The translations under genes were made by a program, and so were the position numbers. Below are positions 1-8,324 of a stretch of 64,000 nt of DNA, piece by piece. The notes beneath the pieces are model-generated. The model searched no databases, was not told the DNA's origin, and saw nothing but the letters and a program-made list of their open reading frames with translations. How positions within the stretch are numbered: position 1 is the first letter of the stretch; each line of letters starts with the position of its first letter. This DNA comes from JAFDWI01 sp964449375 (GTDB taxonomy: Bacteria; Actinomycetota; Acidimicrobiia; Acidimicrobiales; Iamiaceae), in the NCBI GenBank assembly GCA_964449375.1, contig CAYVAS010000002.1, forward strand, positions 1 through 64,000, read 5' to 3'.

Positions 1-441
1 GTCGGCGATCACGATCAGGGGCAGCCAGGCGGCGATGTCCCAGACGAAGTCGATCTCGCCGCGGGTGCACACCGCGTCGACGAGCTCGTTGCACACGTCG
101 CGCAGGTGCTGCTCCTGGGCGTTCACCCGTGCAGGGGTGAAGCCCTTGAACACCAGCTTGCGGCGGTCCCGGTGCTCGGGATCGTCCATGTCGATCATCA
201 TCGCCTGGGGTGGGGCATCCGCGCGGATGCCCTGGGCGTTGGAGAACACCCCGGGCATGCGTTCGGCCTCCATCACCGCCGCATGGGTGGCACAGCCCCA
301 CACCCCGGAGTTGGGGTCGAAGTAGACCGGCGCCTCGGCTCGCATCCAGGCGAGCTCGGCATGAGGGTTGCGGCCCCAGAACTCGCCGCTGACCAGATCG
401 ATGTCGGGGTTGAAGGGTCCGTCGCCACGTCGCAGGGTCAT
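1..441 (-). CDS. Cytochrome P450, N-terminal part (truncated by window edge)
   Basis: The first 147 residues of a cytochrome P450 read leftward from ATG at 441 and run off the window, so the I helix and haem-cysteine loop are not visible. The segment MIDMDDPEHRDRRKLVFKGF, around residues 82-101, is the conserved B'-C helix region of bacterial P450s (usually DPPxHxxxRRxVxxxFTP), and the N-terminus resembles the CYP125/CYP142/CYP124 type found with steroid and fatty-acid genes in actinobacteria. It is transcribed divergently from the acyl-CoA dehydrogenase operon, with only 80 bp between the starts and an inverted repeat in between, so the two are probably co-regulated. Which substrate it oxidises cannot be told from this part. 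Confidence 0.88.
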   Translation of the reverse strand, partial: MTLRRGDGPFNPDIDLVSGEFWGRNPHAELAWMRAEAPVYFDPNSGVWGCATHAAVMEAERMPGVFSNAQGIRADAPPQAMMIDMDDPEHRDRRKLVFKGFTPARVNAQEQHLRDVCNELVDAVCTRGEIDFVWDIAAWLPLIVIAD

Positions 442-451
442 ACGTGGCGAT

Positions 452-468
452 TCTGACACACCGTCAGG
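452..468. promoter_or_regulatory. Operator-like inverted repeat in P450/FadE divergent promoter
   Basis: TCTGACACACCGTCAGG is an imperfect 7-3-7 inverted repeat, followed by a -10-like TAGAGT at 471-476 for the rightward operon. On the leftward strand the repeat overlaps a possible -10 (CAGAAT) 8 nt before the P450 start. The same 7-3-7 layout occurs at 2902-2918, where both arms are perfect. This is inferred to be a binding site for a TetR- or GntR-type regulator that is not encoded in the window. Confidence 0.55.
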
Positions 469-521
469 TCTAGAGTCTCGGGTCGTCGGCTTCGACGCCA
501 AACGAGGGGACCGCCGCTCCG

Positions 522-1688
522 GTGCACATCGCCTACACCGAAGACCAGGAGTCGTTGCGTACCAGGGTGCGCGCGTACTTCACCGAGCTCATGACCCCGG
601 CGGTCACCGAGGAGTGCGCGCTCGGTTTCACCGGCGGGCCGGCCTCGCTGGCGGCGGTCCGCCAGATGGGCGCGGACGGCTGGTTGGGGATCGGCTGGCC
701 CAGCGAGTTCGGCGGGCAGGGTCGTACCCCGATCGAGCAGTACATCTTCACCAACGAGTCGTGGCGGGCGAACGCCCCCACGCCGTTTCTCACCATCAAC
801 GCGGTGGGCCGCACCATCCAGGAATTCGGCACCGAGGCCCAGAAGGCGTACTTCCTCCCCCGGATCCTGGCCGGCGAGTTGCACTTCGCGATCGGCTACA
901 CCGAACCCTCCGCGGGTACGGACCTGGCGTCGCTGACCACCCGGGCGGTACGCGACGGAGACGAGTGGGTCATCGACGGTGCCAAGGTGTTCACGAGCCT
1001 CGCCAGCTACGCCGACTACGTGTGGTTGGCCGCCCGGACCGATCCGGACGCTCCCAAGCACGCCGGCATCACGATCTTCGCGGTGCCCACCGACACGCCG
1101 GGGTTCAGCTTCACCAAGATCCCCACGATGGTGAACGCCAGCACCTACCAGACCTACTACGACTCGGTGCGGGTGGGGGCCGACGCGGTGATCGGCGAGG
1201 TGAACCGGGGCTGGGACCTCATCGTCAATCAGCTCAACCACGAACGGATCTCACTCGCGCCGACCGGCTCGGTCGAACGGGCCTTCGAGGGCACCCTGGA
1301 CCTGGTCCGCCGAGCTGACGGAACCGAACGACGCAGGATCGACGAGCCCTGGGTGCAGGCGAACCTGGCCCGGGTCCGCGCCGGCATCGATGCGCTGGAG
1401 CTGATGAACTGGAAGGCGGCGTCCGCGGAGACGATGGATCCGGCGTTGTCGAGCGCGATCAAGGTGTACGGCACCGAGTTCTTCCTGACCGCGTACCGCC
1501 TGCTCGCCGAAGTGCTCGGCCCCCGCGCCGCGCAGGACCGCACCTCGCCCCTCGCCGTGCTCGACGGCGGACTGGCCCGGGCCATGCAGGGCTCGTTGAT
1601 CTTGACCTTCGGAGGCGGGGTCAACGAGATCCAGCGCGACCTGATCGCCATGTTCGGCCTGGATCTACCCCGCGTGCCGAGGATGTGA
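522..1688 (+). CDS. Acyl-CoA dehydrogenase, subunit A of a probable FadE pair
   Basis: A 388-residue acyl-CoA dehydrogenase, the FAD enzyme that puts an alpha-beta double bond into acyl-CoAs. The N-terminal helical domain covers about 1-120. The middle beta domain carries YTEPSAGTDLA (126-136), and the C-terminal helical domain ends with GGGVNEIQRDLIA (364-376), the FAD/dimer-contact motif of the FadE26/ChsE type. The start is GTG with a GAGGGGA Shine-Dalgarno about 10 nt upstream. The next gene, 4 nt downstream, is a second and divergent dehydrogenase. Known steroid side-chain dehydrogenases of actinobacteria are alpha2beta2 heterotetramers made from such adjacent pairs, so I infer the same here. 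The substrate is unknown; cholesterol/bile-acid side chains or branched fatty acids are the likeliest. Confidence 0.9.
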   Translation: MHIAYTEDQESLRTRVRAYFTELMTPAVTEECALGFTGGPASLAAVRQMGADGWLGIGWPSEFGGQGRTPIEQYIFTNESWRANAPTPFLTINAVGRTIQEFGTEAQKAYFLPRILAGELHFAIGYTEPSAGTDLASLTTRAVRDGDEWVIDGAKVFTSLASYADYVWLAARTDPDAPKHAGITIFAVPTDTPGFSFTKIPTMVNASTYQTYYDSVRVGADAVIGEVNRGWDLIVNQLNHERISLAPTGSVERAFEGTLDLVRRADGTERRRIDEPWVQANLARVRAGIDALELMNWKAASAETMDPALSSAIKVYGTEFFLTAYRLLAEVLGPRAAQDRTSPLAVLDGGLARAMQGSLILTFGGGVNEIQRDLIAMFGLDLPRVPRM

Positions 1689-1692
1689 CGCC

Positions 1693-2964
1693 ATGGACCT
1701 GACCTTCGACGACGCCCAGACCACCGTCACCGAGCTGGCAGACCGGATCCTGGGCGAATGCTGCGCCCCCGAGACGTTGCGGCAGATCGAGCGGGACCCG
1801 GCCGTCACGTGGCCCGTCGAGGCGTGGAAGGCCCTGGCCGGGGCCGGCCTGGTCGGTATCGGTCTGCCCGCCGACGTCGGCGGTGGCGGCCTCGGGTTGG
1901 TCGAGGCCGCGCTGGTGCTCGAGGCGGTGGCGCGCTCGGCGGCGCCGCTGCCCGCGTACGCCACGATGATCACCGGCGCGGCGCCCGTCGCCGAGTTCGG
2001 GTCCCCCGCCCAGCGGGAGCGCTGGTTGCCCGGTGTCGCGGACGGATCGGTGATCCTCACCGGCGTCCTCGTGGGCGAGGACGACCACACCGGTCCGCCC
2101 GCGTGTGCATGGCGCGGCGACGGTCCCCGCCGGATCTCCGGCGCCGGTTGGTACGTGCCCTTCGCCGCCCAGGCGGATGCCTTCGTGGTGCCCGTCGCCG
2201 GGACCGACGACGAGGCCTACCTGGCGGTCGTGCCCGCGGATGCGCCCGGCGTCACCATCGAGGCGCTGGCGCCCATGAGCGGTGAACCCTCCGGCGTCGT
2301 CCGTTTCGCCGAGACCCCGGTGCCCGACGACGCGATCCTGGCCGGTTCCCGCGCCGCCAGCGCGGCGTCACACCGCTGGCTGCGGCACCGGGCGATCGCC
2401 GCGACCTGTGTCGCCCAGGTCGGCACCTGTGACGGCGCACTCGCACTGACCGCGCACCACGTGTCGACCAGAGAACAGTTCGGGGTCCCCCTGGCCACGT
2501 TCCAGGCGGTCGCGCACCGTGCCGCGGACGCCTGGATCGACACCGAGGTGATCCGCCTGACCGCGTGGCGGGCGCTGTGGCGCCTGGCCGAGGGCCTGGA
2601 TGCCGCCGCCGAGCTCGCTGTCGCCAAACACTTCGTCGCGGAGGCCGGCCAACGGGTCGTCGAGGCCGCGCAGCACCTGCACGGCGGGATCGGCATGGAC
2701 CTGGACTACCCGGTCCATCGGTTCTTCCGCTGGGCCAAGGAACACGAACAGCGTCTGGGCGGCGGCGCCGAACACCTCGCCATGCTGGGTCGGTCCCTTG
2801 CCGGGCACGCCCAGGGGGCCACCGCTGGACCTGAAGGATCCAGCGACGAGGGGGCCGGTGTGTCTTTCGCCACTTCGGCCTCCGGCGATCCGGTAGCCTC
2901 ATCTGACGATCCGTCAGACATCGAACCCGACGGTGGAGCCGTCCCAATCCACGAGGAGCAGTGA
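1693..2964 (+). CDS. Acyl-CoA dehydrogenase, subunit B of a probable FadE pair
   Basis: A 423-residue acyl-CoA dehydrogenase of the FadE27/FadE29 type. A C-terminal dehydrogenase domain with HLHGGIGMDLDYPVHRFFRW followed by KEHEQRLGG is clear at about 325-355. The middle domain is weakly conserved, as in the non-catalytic partner subunits of heterotetrameric steroid dehydrogenases. It starts 4 nt after its partner. About 50 residues after the last conserved helix are low-complexity and acidic (SSDEGAG...DDPSDIEPD). These codons run across the inverted repeat and -10-like sequence that serve the next gene, so the tail may be constrained by regulatory DNA rather than by protein function. Assignment to the family is secure; the heteromer is inferred. 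Confidence 0.88.
   Translation: MDLTFDDAQTTVTELADRILGECCAPETLRQIERDPAVTWPVEAWKALAGAGLVGIGLPADVGGGGLGLVEAALVLEAVARSAAPLPAYATMITGAAPVAEFGSPAQRERWLPGVADGSVILTGVLVGEDDHTGPPACAWRGDGPRRISGAGWYVPFAAQADAFVVPVAGTDDEAYLAVVPADAPGVTIEALAPMSGEPSGVVRFAETPVPDDAILAGSRAASAASHRWLRHRAIAATCVAQVGTCDGALALTAHHVSTREQFGVPLATFQAVAHRAADAWIDTEVIRLTAWRALWRLAEGLDAAAELAVAKHFVAEAGQRVVEAAQHLHGGIGMDLDYPVHRFFRWAKEHEQRLGGGAEHLAMLGRSLAGHAQGATAGPEGSSDEGAGVSFATSASGDPVASSDDPSDIEPDGGAVPIHEEQ
2894..2899 (+). promoter_or_regulatory. -10-like box inside the end of the dehydrogenase gene
   Basis: TAGCCT lies 2 nt upstream of the 2902-2918 inverted repeat and about 75 nt before the importer lipoprotein start. With the operator just downstream it would form a repressible internal promoter. 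Its activity is inferred only from position. Confidence 0.3.
2902..2918. promoter_or_regulatory. Operator-like perfect inverted repeat before the ABC importer
   Basis: TCTGACGATCCGTCAGA has perfect 7-bp arms around a 3-bp centre. It lies inside the 3' end of the second dehydrogenase gene, 54 bp upstream of the importer lipoprotein start. It matches the 452-468 repeat at nearly every arm position, which argues for one regulator acting at two promoters of the cluster. Confidence 0.6.
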
Positions 2965-2971
2965 GCCTGCG

Positions 2972-4363
2972 ATGAACGTGATCTCGAGGGCCAGGCGAGG
3001 TGCCGGTCGACGCATGATGGCACTGGGCATCTGTGTGCTTCTGGTGACCGCAGCCTGTGGGAGCCGAACCGACGACGCCGCCGACGACGACGGTCTGAAC
3101 GGAACCGGCACCTCCCAGACGACCGTTGCCGCGGCCGGCGACGACACCTTCGGCACCCTGGAGGTGCCCTGTGGGCCCGGTGACGCTTCGGGTGCGACCG
3201 ACGAAGGCGTGAGCGACGACAAGATCGTCATCGGGGTGATCACCGACAAGAACGCGGGCGCGATCCGCGTGCCGACCGCGGGCATCGAACCCTCGATGAA
3301 GGCCTTCGTGGAGTGGTGCAACGGGTTGGGGGGCGTCGCGGGACGCACGCTGGAGCTGAAGACCTACGACGCCAAGCTGCTCAACTCCCTCGACGCCGCC
3401 AAGCAGGCCTGCGACGACCAGCCCTTCGCGCTCGTGGGCAACGGCGTGGTCCAGGACGCACCCATGGCCCAGCCTCTGGTGGATTGTGGGCTGATCTCGA
3501 TCTCGGGCTACACGGCCACGTACCCGATGACCTCCAGCCCACTGAACGTCGAGCCGGTCCCGAACCTGGGTGACGTCTACGCCACGGGCACCGCGGAGTA
3601 CTTCGCCGAGCACCACCCCGACGCCATCGAGAAGTCCGCGATCTTCTTTCCGACCCAGTCGGCGGCCGCCGACCAGGGCGAGCGTGCCATCCAGGCCCGT
3701 GAAGCCCTCGGCTATGAGTTCATCTACACCAACTCCTACCCGTTGATCCAGAACGACTGGGCCACCCAGGTCCAGACGCTCAAGAACAAGGGGGTCGAGT
3801 ACGTGACGATGGTCGACACGGTCAACGCCGCGATCGGCATGCTCGAGGCGATGCGCGACGCCGACTACCACCCCGAGGTCATCGACCTCGGCCAGCAGTA
3901 CTACGACTCGACCCTGGCGGCCTCCGGGGTGGCCGAGGGGGTGTTCGTGCAGACCAACACCCAGCCCTTCGAGAACCCGAGCCCGGCGATCTCCCGGTAC
4001 GTGGAGATCCTCGAGGCCCACGACCCGGACGCCCCGGTCACCTCGTTGGGAGTGCAGGCCTTCTCCGCGGCGCTGATGTTCGCCACCGTGGCCGCCGACC
4101 TGGGATCGGATCTGACCCGGGACGCCGTGCTCGAAGGGGCCCGCGCGCTGCAGGACTGGAGCGGCGGTGGCCTGCACCCGCCCCAGGATCCCGGCGGTGA
4201 CGTGACCAACACCTGCACGATGATCATGCGGATCGAGAACGACGAGTTCGTGACGATCTACCCAGAAGGCGACGCCACCGATCCGGCCGAGAGCTTCGAC
4301 TGCGACCCGGAGGCCTTCGTCGAGGTCGAGGGCGACTGGGGCGAGGCCCCGACGCTCGATTGA
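2972..4363 (+). CDS. Branched-chain-type ABC importer, substrate-binding lipoprotein
   Basis: A 463-residue periplasmic-binding-protein type I lipoprotein of the LivK/HAAT family. The signal peptide has two arginine clusters, a hydrophobic stretch and a lipobox ending VTAAC, with Cys29 as the predicted lipidated residue. A Thr/Asp-rich linker follows, and the mature domain begins near SDDKIVIGVITDKNAG. I chose ATG 2972 because GAGGAG lies upstream at normal spacing and the signal peptide then has a normal length; an upstream GTG at 2933 would overlap the preceding gene. It is followed by the permease and both ATPases. LIV-type binding proteins bind amino acids, amides or aromatic and alicyclic acids. 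The neighbouring acyl-CoA dehydrogenases suggest a hydrophobic carboxylate, which is inference. Confidence 0.9.
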   Translation: MNVISRARRGAGRRMMALGICVLLVTAACGSRTDDAADDDGLNGTGTSQTTVAAAGDDTFGTLEVPCGPGDASGATDEGVSDDKIVIGVITDKNAGAIRVPTAGIEPSMKAFVEWCNGLGGVAGRTLELKTYDAKLLNSLDAAKQACDDQPFALVGNGVVQDAPMAQPLVDCGLISISGYTATYPMTSSPLNVEPVPNLGDVYATGTAEYFAEHHPDAIEKSAIFFPTQSAAADQGERAIQAREALGYEFIYTNSYPLIQNDWATQVQTLKNKGVEYVTMVDTVNAAIGMLEAMRDADYHPEVIDLGQQYYDSTLAASGVAEGVFVQTNTQPFENPSPAISRYVEILEAHDPDAPVTSLGVQAFSAALMFATVAADLGSDLTRDAVLEGARALQDWSGGGLHPPQDPGGDVTNTCTMIMRIENDEFVTIYPEGDATDPAESFDCDPEAFVEVEGDWGEAPTLD

Positions 4364-4428
4364 GTCGATCCAGGTGCGGACCACGAGCTCTGATCCCACC
4401 GCGGTCCTGACACGGCGAGCCTGAGCCG

Positions 4429-6477
4429 GTGGAATTCTCCGAGATCATCCAGTTCACGATCCTGGGGCTGGCCACCGCGGGCGTCTACGCGGTCGCCGCC
4501 AGCGGGCTGGTCGTGACCTACCAGACCTCGGGCATCTTCAACTTCGCCCACGGGGCGGTGGGCATGATCGTCGCCTACGTCTACTGGGAACTTCGGGTAC
4601 GCCAGCAACTGCCCGCGCCGGTCGCGATCGTGCTCGCGCTGTTCGTGTTCGCGCCGCTGTTGGGCGCGCTCATCGAGCGACTGCTGATGCGGCACCTGTC
4701 GGGCGCGTCGGTGATCACCCGGATCGTGGTGACCATCGGTCTGTTGGTGGGGTTGTTGGGTGTGGCCCGGGTGGTGTGGTCCGGTGACATCTCGCCGCCG
4801 CCCAATCTGCCGCGGTTCTTCGGCGACAACGTGGTCCGCTTCGGTGGCGTGAACGTGCCCTGGCATCAGGTCATCGTGCTGATCTGCGCGGTCCTGGTCG
4901 CGATCGGGTTGCGGATCATCCTCAAGGGCACCCGCCTGGGAGTCGCGATGCGGGCCGTGGTCGACGACCGGGCCCTCACCGGCCTCAACGGCTGCAACCC
5001 GGCCCGCACGTCGATGACCTCCTGGATGCTCGGATCGTTCCTCGCCGGTTTGGCAGGCATCCTGATCGCCCCCACCCTTCCGGGCAACCTGGACCAGGCC
5101 ACCCTCACCCTGCTGGTGATCAACGCGTTCGCCGCGGCGATGGTCGGTCGGTTGCGCAGCCTGCCCTGGACCTTCGTGGGCGCGATCATCCTGGGTCTTG
5201 CGAGCTCCTACATGGACCTGGGCGCAGCGCACATGGCCTCGTCTCCGGGCTGGTACGAGGACGTCCGCGGTTCGCTCCCGGTGATCCTGTTGTTCGTCGT
5301 GCTCCTGGTGATCCCCCAGGACCGGATCCGGGTGTCCGCGGCCACCGAGAAGCTGGGGCGCATCCCGCGCCCGACGATGCGCGCCGGGCTCGTCGCCGCC
5401 GGGGCGCTCGTGGTCGGCGTGGGCCTGGTCGCCCAGGCCGTCGACGGGGCCAACCTGCGGAGCCTCGGGGTCGTCGTGGCCCTCGCGATCGTGATGCTGT
5501 CGTACGTGCCCCTCACCGGCTACGCCGGTCAGATCTCCCTGGCCCAGCTCACCCTCGCGGGCCTCGGGGCGTTCGTGGCCGTGGTCGTGGTGGGCCCCGA
5601 GGGCTCCCTGGTCGGTCTCGTCGTCGCCTTCGTGGCCGCCGCGGTCATCGGGGCGCTCGTCGCGCTGCCCGCGTTGCGGCTCCAGGGGTTGTACCTGGCC
5701 CTGGGCACGATGGCGTTCGCGCTGGTCGTCGAGAACGTCGTGTTCGCCGGGGACCAGAACTTCTCGTCGGGCACCCGGGCCTTCGGGCGACCCGACTGGC
5801 TGGCCGGGGACCGCGCCTATGTGGTGTTCATGGCCGCGGTCTTCGCCGTGCTGGGCCTCGGGGTGCTCGCGCTGCGTCGCAGCACCTATGGGCGCAGGCT
5901 GCAGGCGCTCAAGGACTCGCCGGCCGCGGCCGCCACGATCGGGCTGAACCAGACGGTCGCGAAACTGGCGGTGTTCGCCCTGTCGGCGGGGATCGCCGGG
6001 GTGGGCGGGTACCTGCTCGGATGTTGGAAGGGCCAGGTGGGGGCGTCGGACTTCTCGCTGATCAACGGTGCGCTTCCGGGCCTTGCGGTGCTGCTGTTGG
6101 CGGTGGTGGGTGGCATCGCCGTGATCGCCGGGGCCTTCGTCGGCGCGCTGTTCCTGGTGGCCATGCCGCGGCTGGGAGAGGTGTTCCCGTCGCTGGAGAA
6201 CCTGATGCTCATCGCACCGGGGCTGGTCGGGGTGACCCTGGCCCGCAACCCCGACGGTGCGGTCATGCAGGCGGTGGACCGGGTCCGGGACCGCTTCTGG
6301 AAGCCCCGGGTCACCCACGGACCCGACGCACCGGTCCAATCCGTCACCCTGGAGACCCCGCGCGAGGTGACCCCCGAGGCCTTCGTGATCGCCGGGCGAT
6401 CAGCGGATCACGGCGAGCTCGTCGCACTGGACGCCGGGCTCGGGTTCGGGAGAGAAGACTGCGGTGTCTGTGCTTGA
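4429..6477 (+). CDS. Fused LivH-LivM branched-chain-type ABC permease
   Basis: A 682-residue membrane protein holding both permease halves of a LIV-type importer in one chain. The LivH-like half (about 1-290) starts with TSGIFNFAHGAVGMI and contains a coupling loop near RAVVDDRALTGLNG. The LivM-like half (about 310-640) starts with LTGYAGQISLAQLTLAGLGA and has its coupling loop near LQALKDSPAAAATIGL. LivH and LivM are usually separate genes, and fusions occur in some actinobacteria. The start is GTG, with 65 bp after the lipoprotein gene. The last codons overlap the first ATPase gene by 14 nt, so translation is probably coupled. Confidence 0.92.
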   Translation: MEFSEIIQFTILGLATAGVYAVAASGLVVTYQTSGIFNFAHGAVGMIVAYVYWELRVRQQLPAPVAIVLALFVFAPLLGALIERLLMRHLSGASVITRIVVTIGLLVGLLGVARVVWSGDISPPPNLPRFFGDNVVRFGGVNVPWHQVIVLICAVLVAIGLRIILKGTRLGVAMRAVVDDRALTGLNGCNPARTSMTSWMLGSFLAGLAGILIAPTLPGNLDQATLTLLVINAFAAAMVGRLRSLPWTFVGAIILGLASSYMDLGAAHMASSPGWYEDVRGSLPVILLFVVLLVIPQDRIRVSAATEKLGRIPRPTMRAGLVAAGALVVGVGLVAQAVDGANLRSLGVVVALAIVMLSYVPLTGYAGQISLAQLTLAGLGAFVAVVVVGPEGSLVGLVVAFVAAAVIGALVALPALRLQGLYLALGTMAFALVVENVVFAGDQNFSSGTRAFGRPDWLAGDRAYVVFMAAVFAVLGLGVLALRRSTYGRRLQALKDSPAAAATIGLNQTVAKLAVFALSAGIAGVGGYLLGCWKGQVGASDFSLINGALPGLAVLLLAVVGGIAVIAGAFVGALFLVAMPRLGEVFPSLENLMLIAPGLVGVTLARNPDGAVMQAVDRVRDRFWKPRVTHGPDAPVQSVTLETPREVTPEAFVIAGRSADHGELVALDAGLGFGREDCGVCA

Positions 6478-7192
6478 GGTCGTCGACGTCACGGTGCGCT
6501 TCGGCGGCAACCGCGCGCTGGACGCCGCGAACCTGCACGTGGAGGCGGGGTCGGTGACCGGCCTGATCGGTCCCAACGGGGCGGGCAAGACCACCGCGTT
6601 CAACGCGATCACCGGGCTGCAGCCCGTCGACGCCGGACGGGTGCGCCTCGACGGGGTCGACCTGACCCGGGAGCGCCCGTTCCGCCGGGCCCGGGCCGGG
6701 ATCGCCCGCACGTTCCAACGCCTCGAGAGTTTCGGCTCGATGACCGTGCGCGAGAACGTGCTGGTCGCCGCCGAGGTCCGCAGCCGGCGCGACGGCCCGC
6801 GCCCCGCCCAGCTCACCGACGCCCTGCTCGAACGCCTCGGATTGACCGACGCCGCCGCCGAACGGGCCGACGAGCTGCCCACGGGACGGGCCCGGCTGGT
6901 GGAGATCGCCCGGGCGCTGGCCACCGCCCCCAAGGTGCTGCTCCTCGACGAGCCCGCCTCGGGGCTCAGCGACACCGAAAGCGACGCGTTGGCCGCGCTG
7001 CTCGTCGAACTCGCCGAGGGCGGGCTGGGCATCCTGCTGGTGGAGCACGACGTCCCCCTGGTGATGCGGGTGTGTTCGACGATCTTCGTGCTGGACTTCG
7101 GCACCGTGCTCGCCTCGGGAACCGCCACCCAGATCCAGGCCGATCCCCGGGTGCAGGAGGCGTACCTGGGAACCGTCGGAGCCGCGTCGTGA
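6464..7192 (+). CDS. Branched-chain-type ABC importer ATPase, LivG-like
   Basis: A 242-residue ABC ATPase. Walker A is GPNGAGKTT (36-44) and Walker B is VLLLDEPASGL. The signature position reads LPTGRARLVEIARAL, a divergent form of LSGGQ that is usual for LivG proteins (LPYGQQRxLEIARAL). The GTG start lies inside the permease gene and the stop overlaps the second ATPase start (GTGA), which fixes it as part of one operon. Confidence 0.92.
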   Translation: MSVLEVVDVTVRFGGNRALDAANLHVEAGSVTGLIGPNGAGKTTAFNAITGLQPVDAGRVRLDGVDLTRERPFRRARAGIARTFQRLESFGSMTVRENVLVAAEVRSRRDGPRPAQLTDALLERLGLTDAAAERADELPTGRARLVEIARALATAPKVLLLDEPASGLSDTESDALAALLVELAEGGLGILLVEHDVPLVMRVCSTIFVLDFGTVLASGTATQIQADPRVQEAYLGTVGAAS

Positions 7193-7905
7193 ACTCCGGG
7201 CCCCCACCCATGTTGGAGCTGCGCGGCGTGCGAGCCGGCTACGGGCGTATCGAGGTTCTCCACGGTGTGGACCTGAGCCTTCCCGCCGGCACGGTGCTGG
7301 CGCTGCTCGGGCCAAACGGGGCCGGCAAGTCGACCACCCTCAAGGTGCTGGGCGGGCTTCTGGGTGCCACCCACGGTTGTGTCCATCTGGCCGGGCGGCA
7401 CGTCAACGGCGTCGAACCCCACGCGCTTGCCCGTGCCGGACTGGCCATGATCCCCGAGGGTCGCGGTGTCTTCCCTCGCCTCACCGTCGGCGAGAACCTT
7501 CGGATGGCCAGCTACACCGGGGTGGACACCGCCCTGATCGAGGAACGGGCCTACGAACGCTTTCCGCGTCTGGGCGAACGCCGGAACCAGGTCGCCGGCA
7601 CCATGTCGGGCGGCGAACAGCAGATGCTCGCGCTCGCCCGGGGTCTGGCCACCGAACCGGCGGTGCTGATCCTCGACGAGCTGTCGATGGGCCTGGCGCC
7701 GATGATCGTGTCGGGCCTGTACGAGCTGGTGGCCCAGGCGGCGGCGACCGGGGTGTCGATCCTGGTCGTGGAGCAGTTCGCCCGCACCGTGCTCGGCGTC
7801 GCCGACACCGCAGCCATCATGGTCGGCGGACGCATCGTCGCCGCAGGACCACCCGAAGCCATCGAGGCGGAACTCGCCTCGGCCTACCTGGGAGCACTCA
7901 CGTGA
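7189..7905 (+). CDS. Branched-chain-type ABC importer ATPase, LivF-like
   Basis: A 238-residue ABC ATPase with Walker A GPNGAGKST, signature MSGGEQQMLALARGL and Walker B LILDELSMGLAP, all typical of LivF. The start GTG at 7189 overlaps the LivG stop codon; an ATG at 7210 directly before LELRGVRAGYG is the alternative. The stop overlaps the next gene's GTG in the same way. LivF pairs with LivG as the heterodimeric motor for the fused permease. Confidence 0.92.
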   Translation: MNSGPPPMLELRGVRAGYGRIEVLHGVDLSLPAGTVLALLGPNGAGKSTTLKVLGGLLGATHGCVHLAGRHVNGVEPHALARAGLAMIPEGRGVFPRLTVGENLRMASYTGVDTALIEERAYERFPRLGERRNQVAGTMSGGEQQMLALARGLATEPAVLILDELSMGLAPMIVSGLYELVAQAAATGVSILVVEQFARTVLGVADTAAIMVGGRIVAAGPPEAIEAELASAYLGALT

Positions 7906-8324
7906 ACGACCCGCACACGACCCGACCCGACGATCCCTCTCCGGAAGGCCGGCAGGCGCCGCGGGTGCAGGCCTTCCGCCACGACGTGGCCGCCCTGGAG
8001 GTCCCCACCGCGACCACCCGACGGGAGTCCTGGCTGCTGTGGGCGGGGGTGGCGGCGGTCGTGGTTGGGATCGTGGTGGTCTTCGCCGGCTACTGGGGCG
8101 CGTCGGGCACCGCCAGCGTGGCCGAACAGATGCCCTACCTGCTCTCGGGAGGGGGCCTGGGCCTGGCCCTGGTGATCGTCGGTTCGGTGCTCGTGGGCCG
8201 CTATTCGATGGCACGGCTGCTGCGGTACTGGCTCGCGCTGCTGGTGGCCGAGCATCGCGCCCAGACCGACCGGCTGATCGACGCACTGGGATCGGCCGGA
8301 TCCGCCGAGGAGGACGCCCGATGA
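7902..8324 (+). CDS. Small two-helix membrane protein in the importer operon
   Basis: A 140-residue protein not recognised as a known family. Residues 1-45 are hydrophilic. Two predicted membrane helices follow (about 46-70, WLLWAGVAAVVVGIVVVFAG, and about 83-105, PYLLSGGGLGLALVIVGSVL), then a charged C-terminal tail of about 35 residues. It is locked into the operon by 4-nt overlaps at both ends (GTGA with LivF, ATGA with the hydratase). Its conserved place between the ATPase and the catabolic enzyme suggests an accessory role for the importer, which is inference. Confidence 0.75.
   Translation: MNDPHTTRPDDPSPEGRQAPRVQAFRHDVAALEVPTATTRRESWLLWAGVAAVVVGIVVVFAGYWGASGTASVAEQMPYLLSGGGLGLALVIVGSVLVGRYSMARLLRYWLALLVAEHRAQTDRLIDALGSAGSAEEDAR

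Noticed and set aside
2252..4399. 715-residue minus-strand open frame
   Set aside because: It is antisense to the dehydrogenase and importer lipoprotein genes, with low-complexity composition.
4258..6339. Long minus-strand open frame (693 residues) opposite the fused permease gene
   Set aside because: Composition is Gly/His/Asp/Arg-rich without domains, and the opposite strand encodes a clear membrane permease. High GC produces such antisense frames.
6464..7192. Apparent loss of the LSGGQ signature in the LivG-like ATPase
   Set aside because: LPTGRARL is a normal variant in the LivG family, so it is not a defect.
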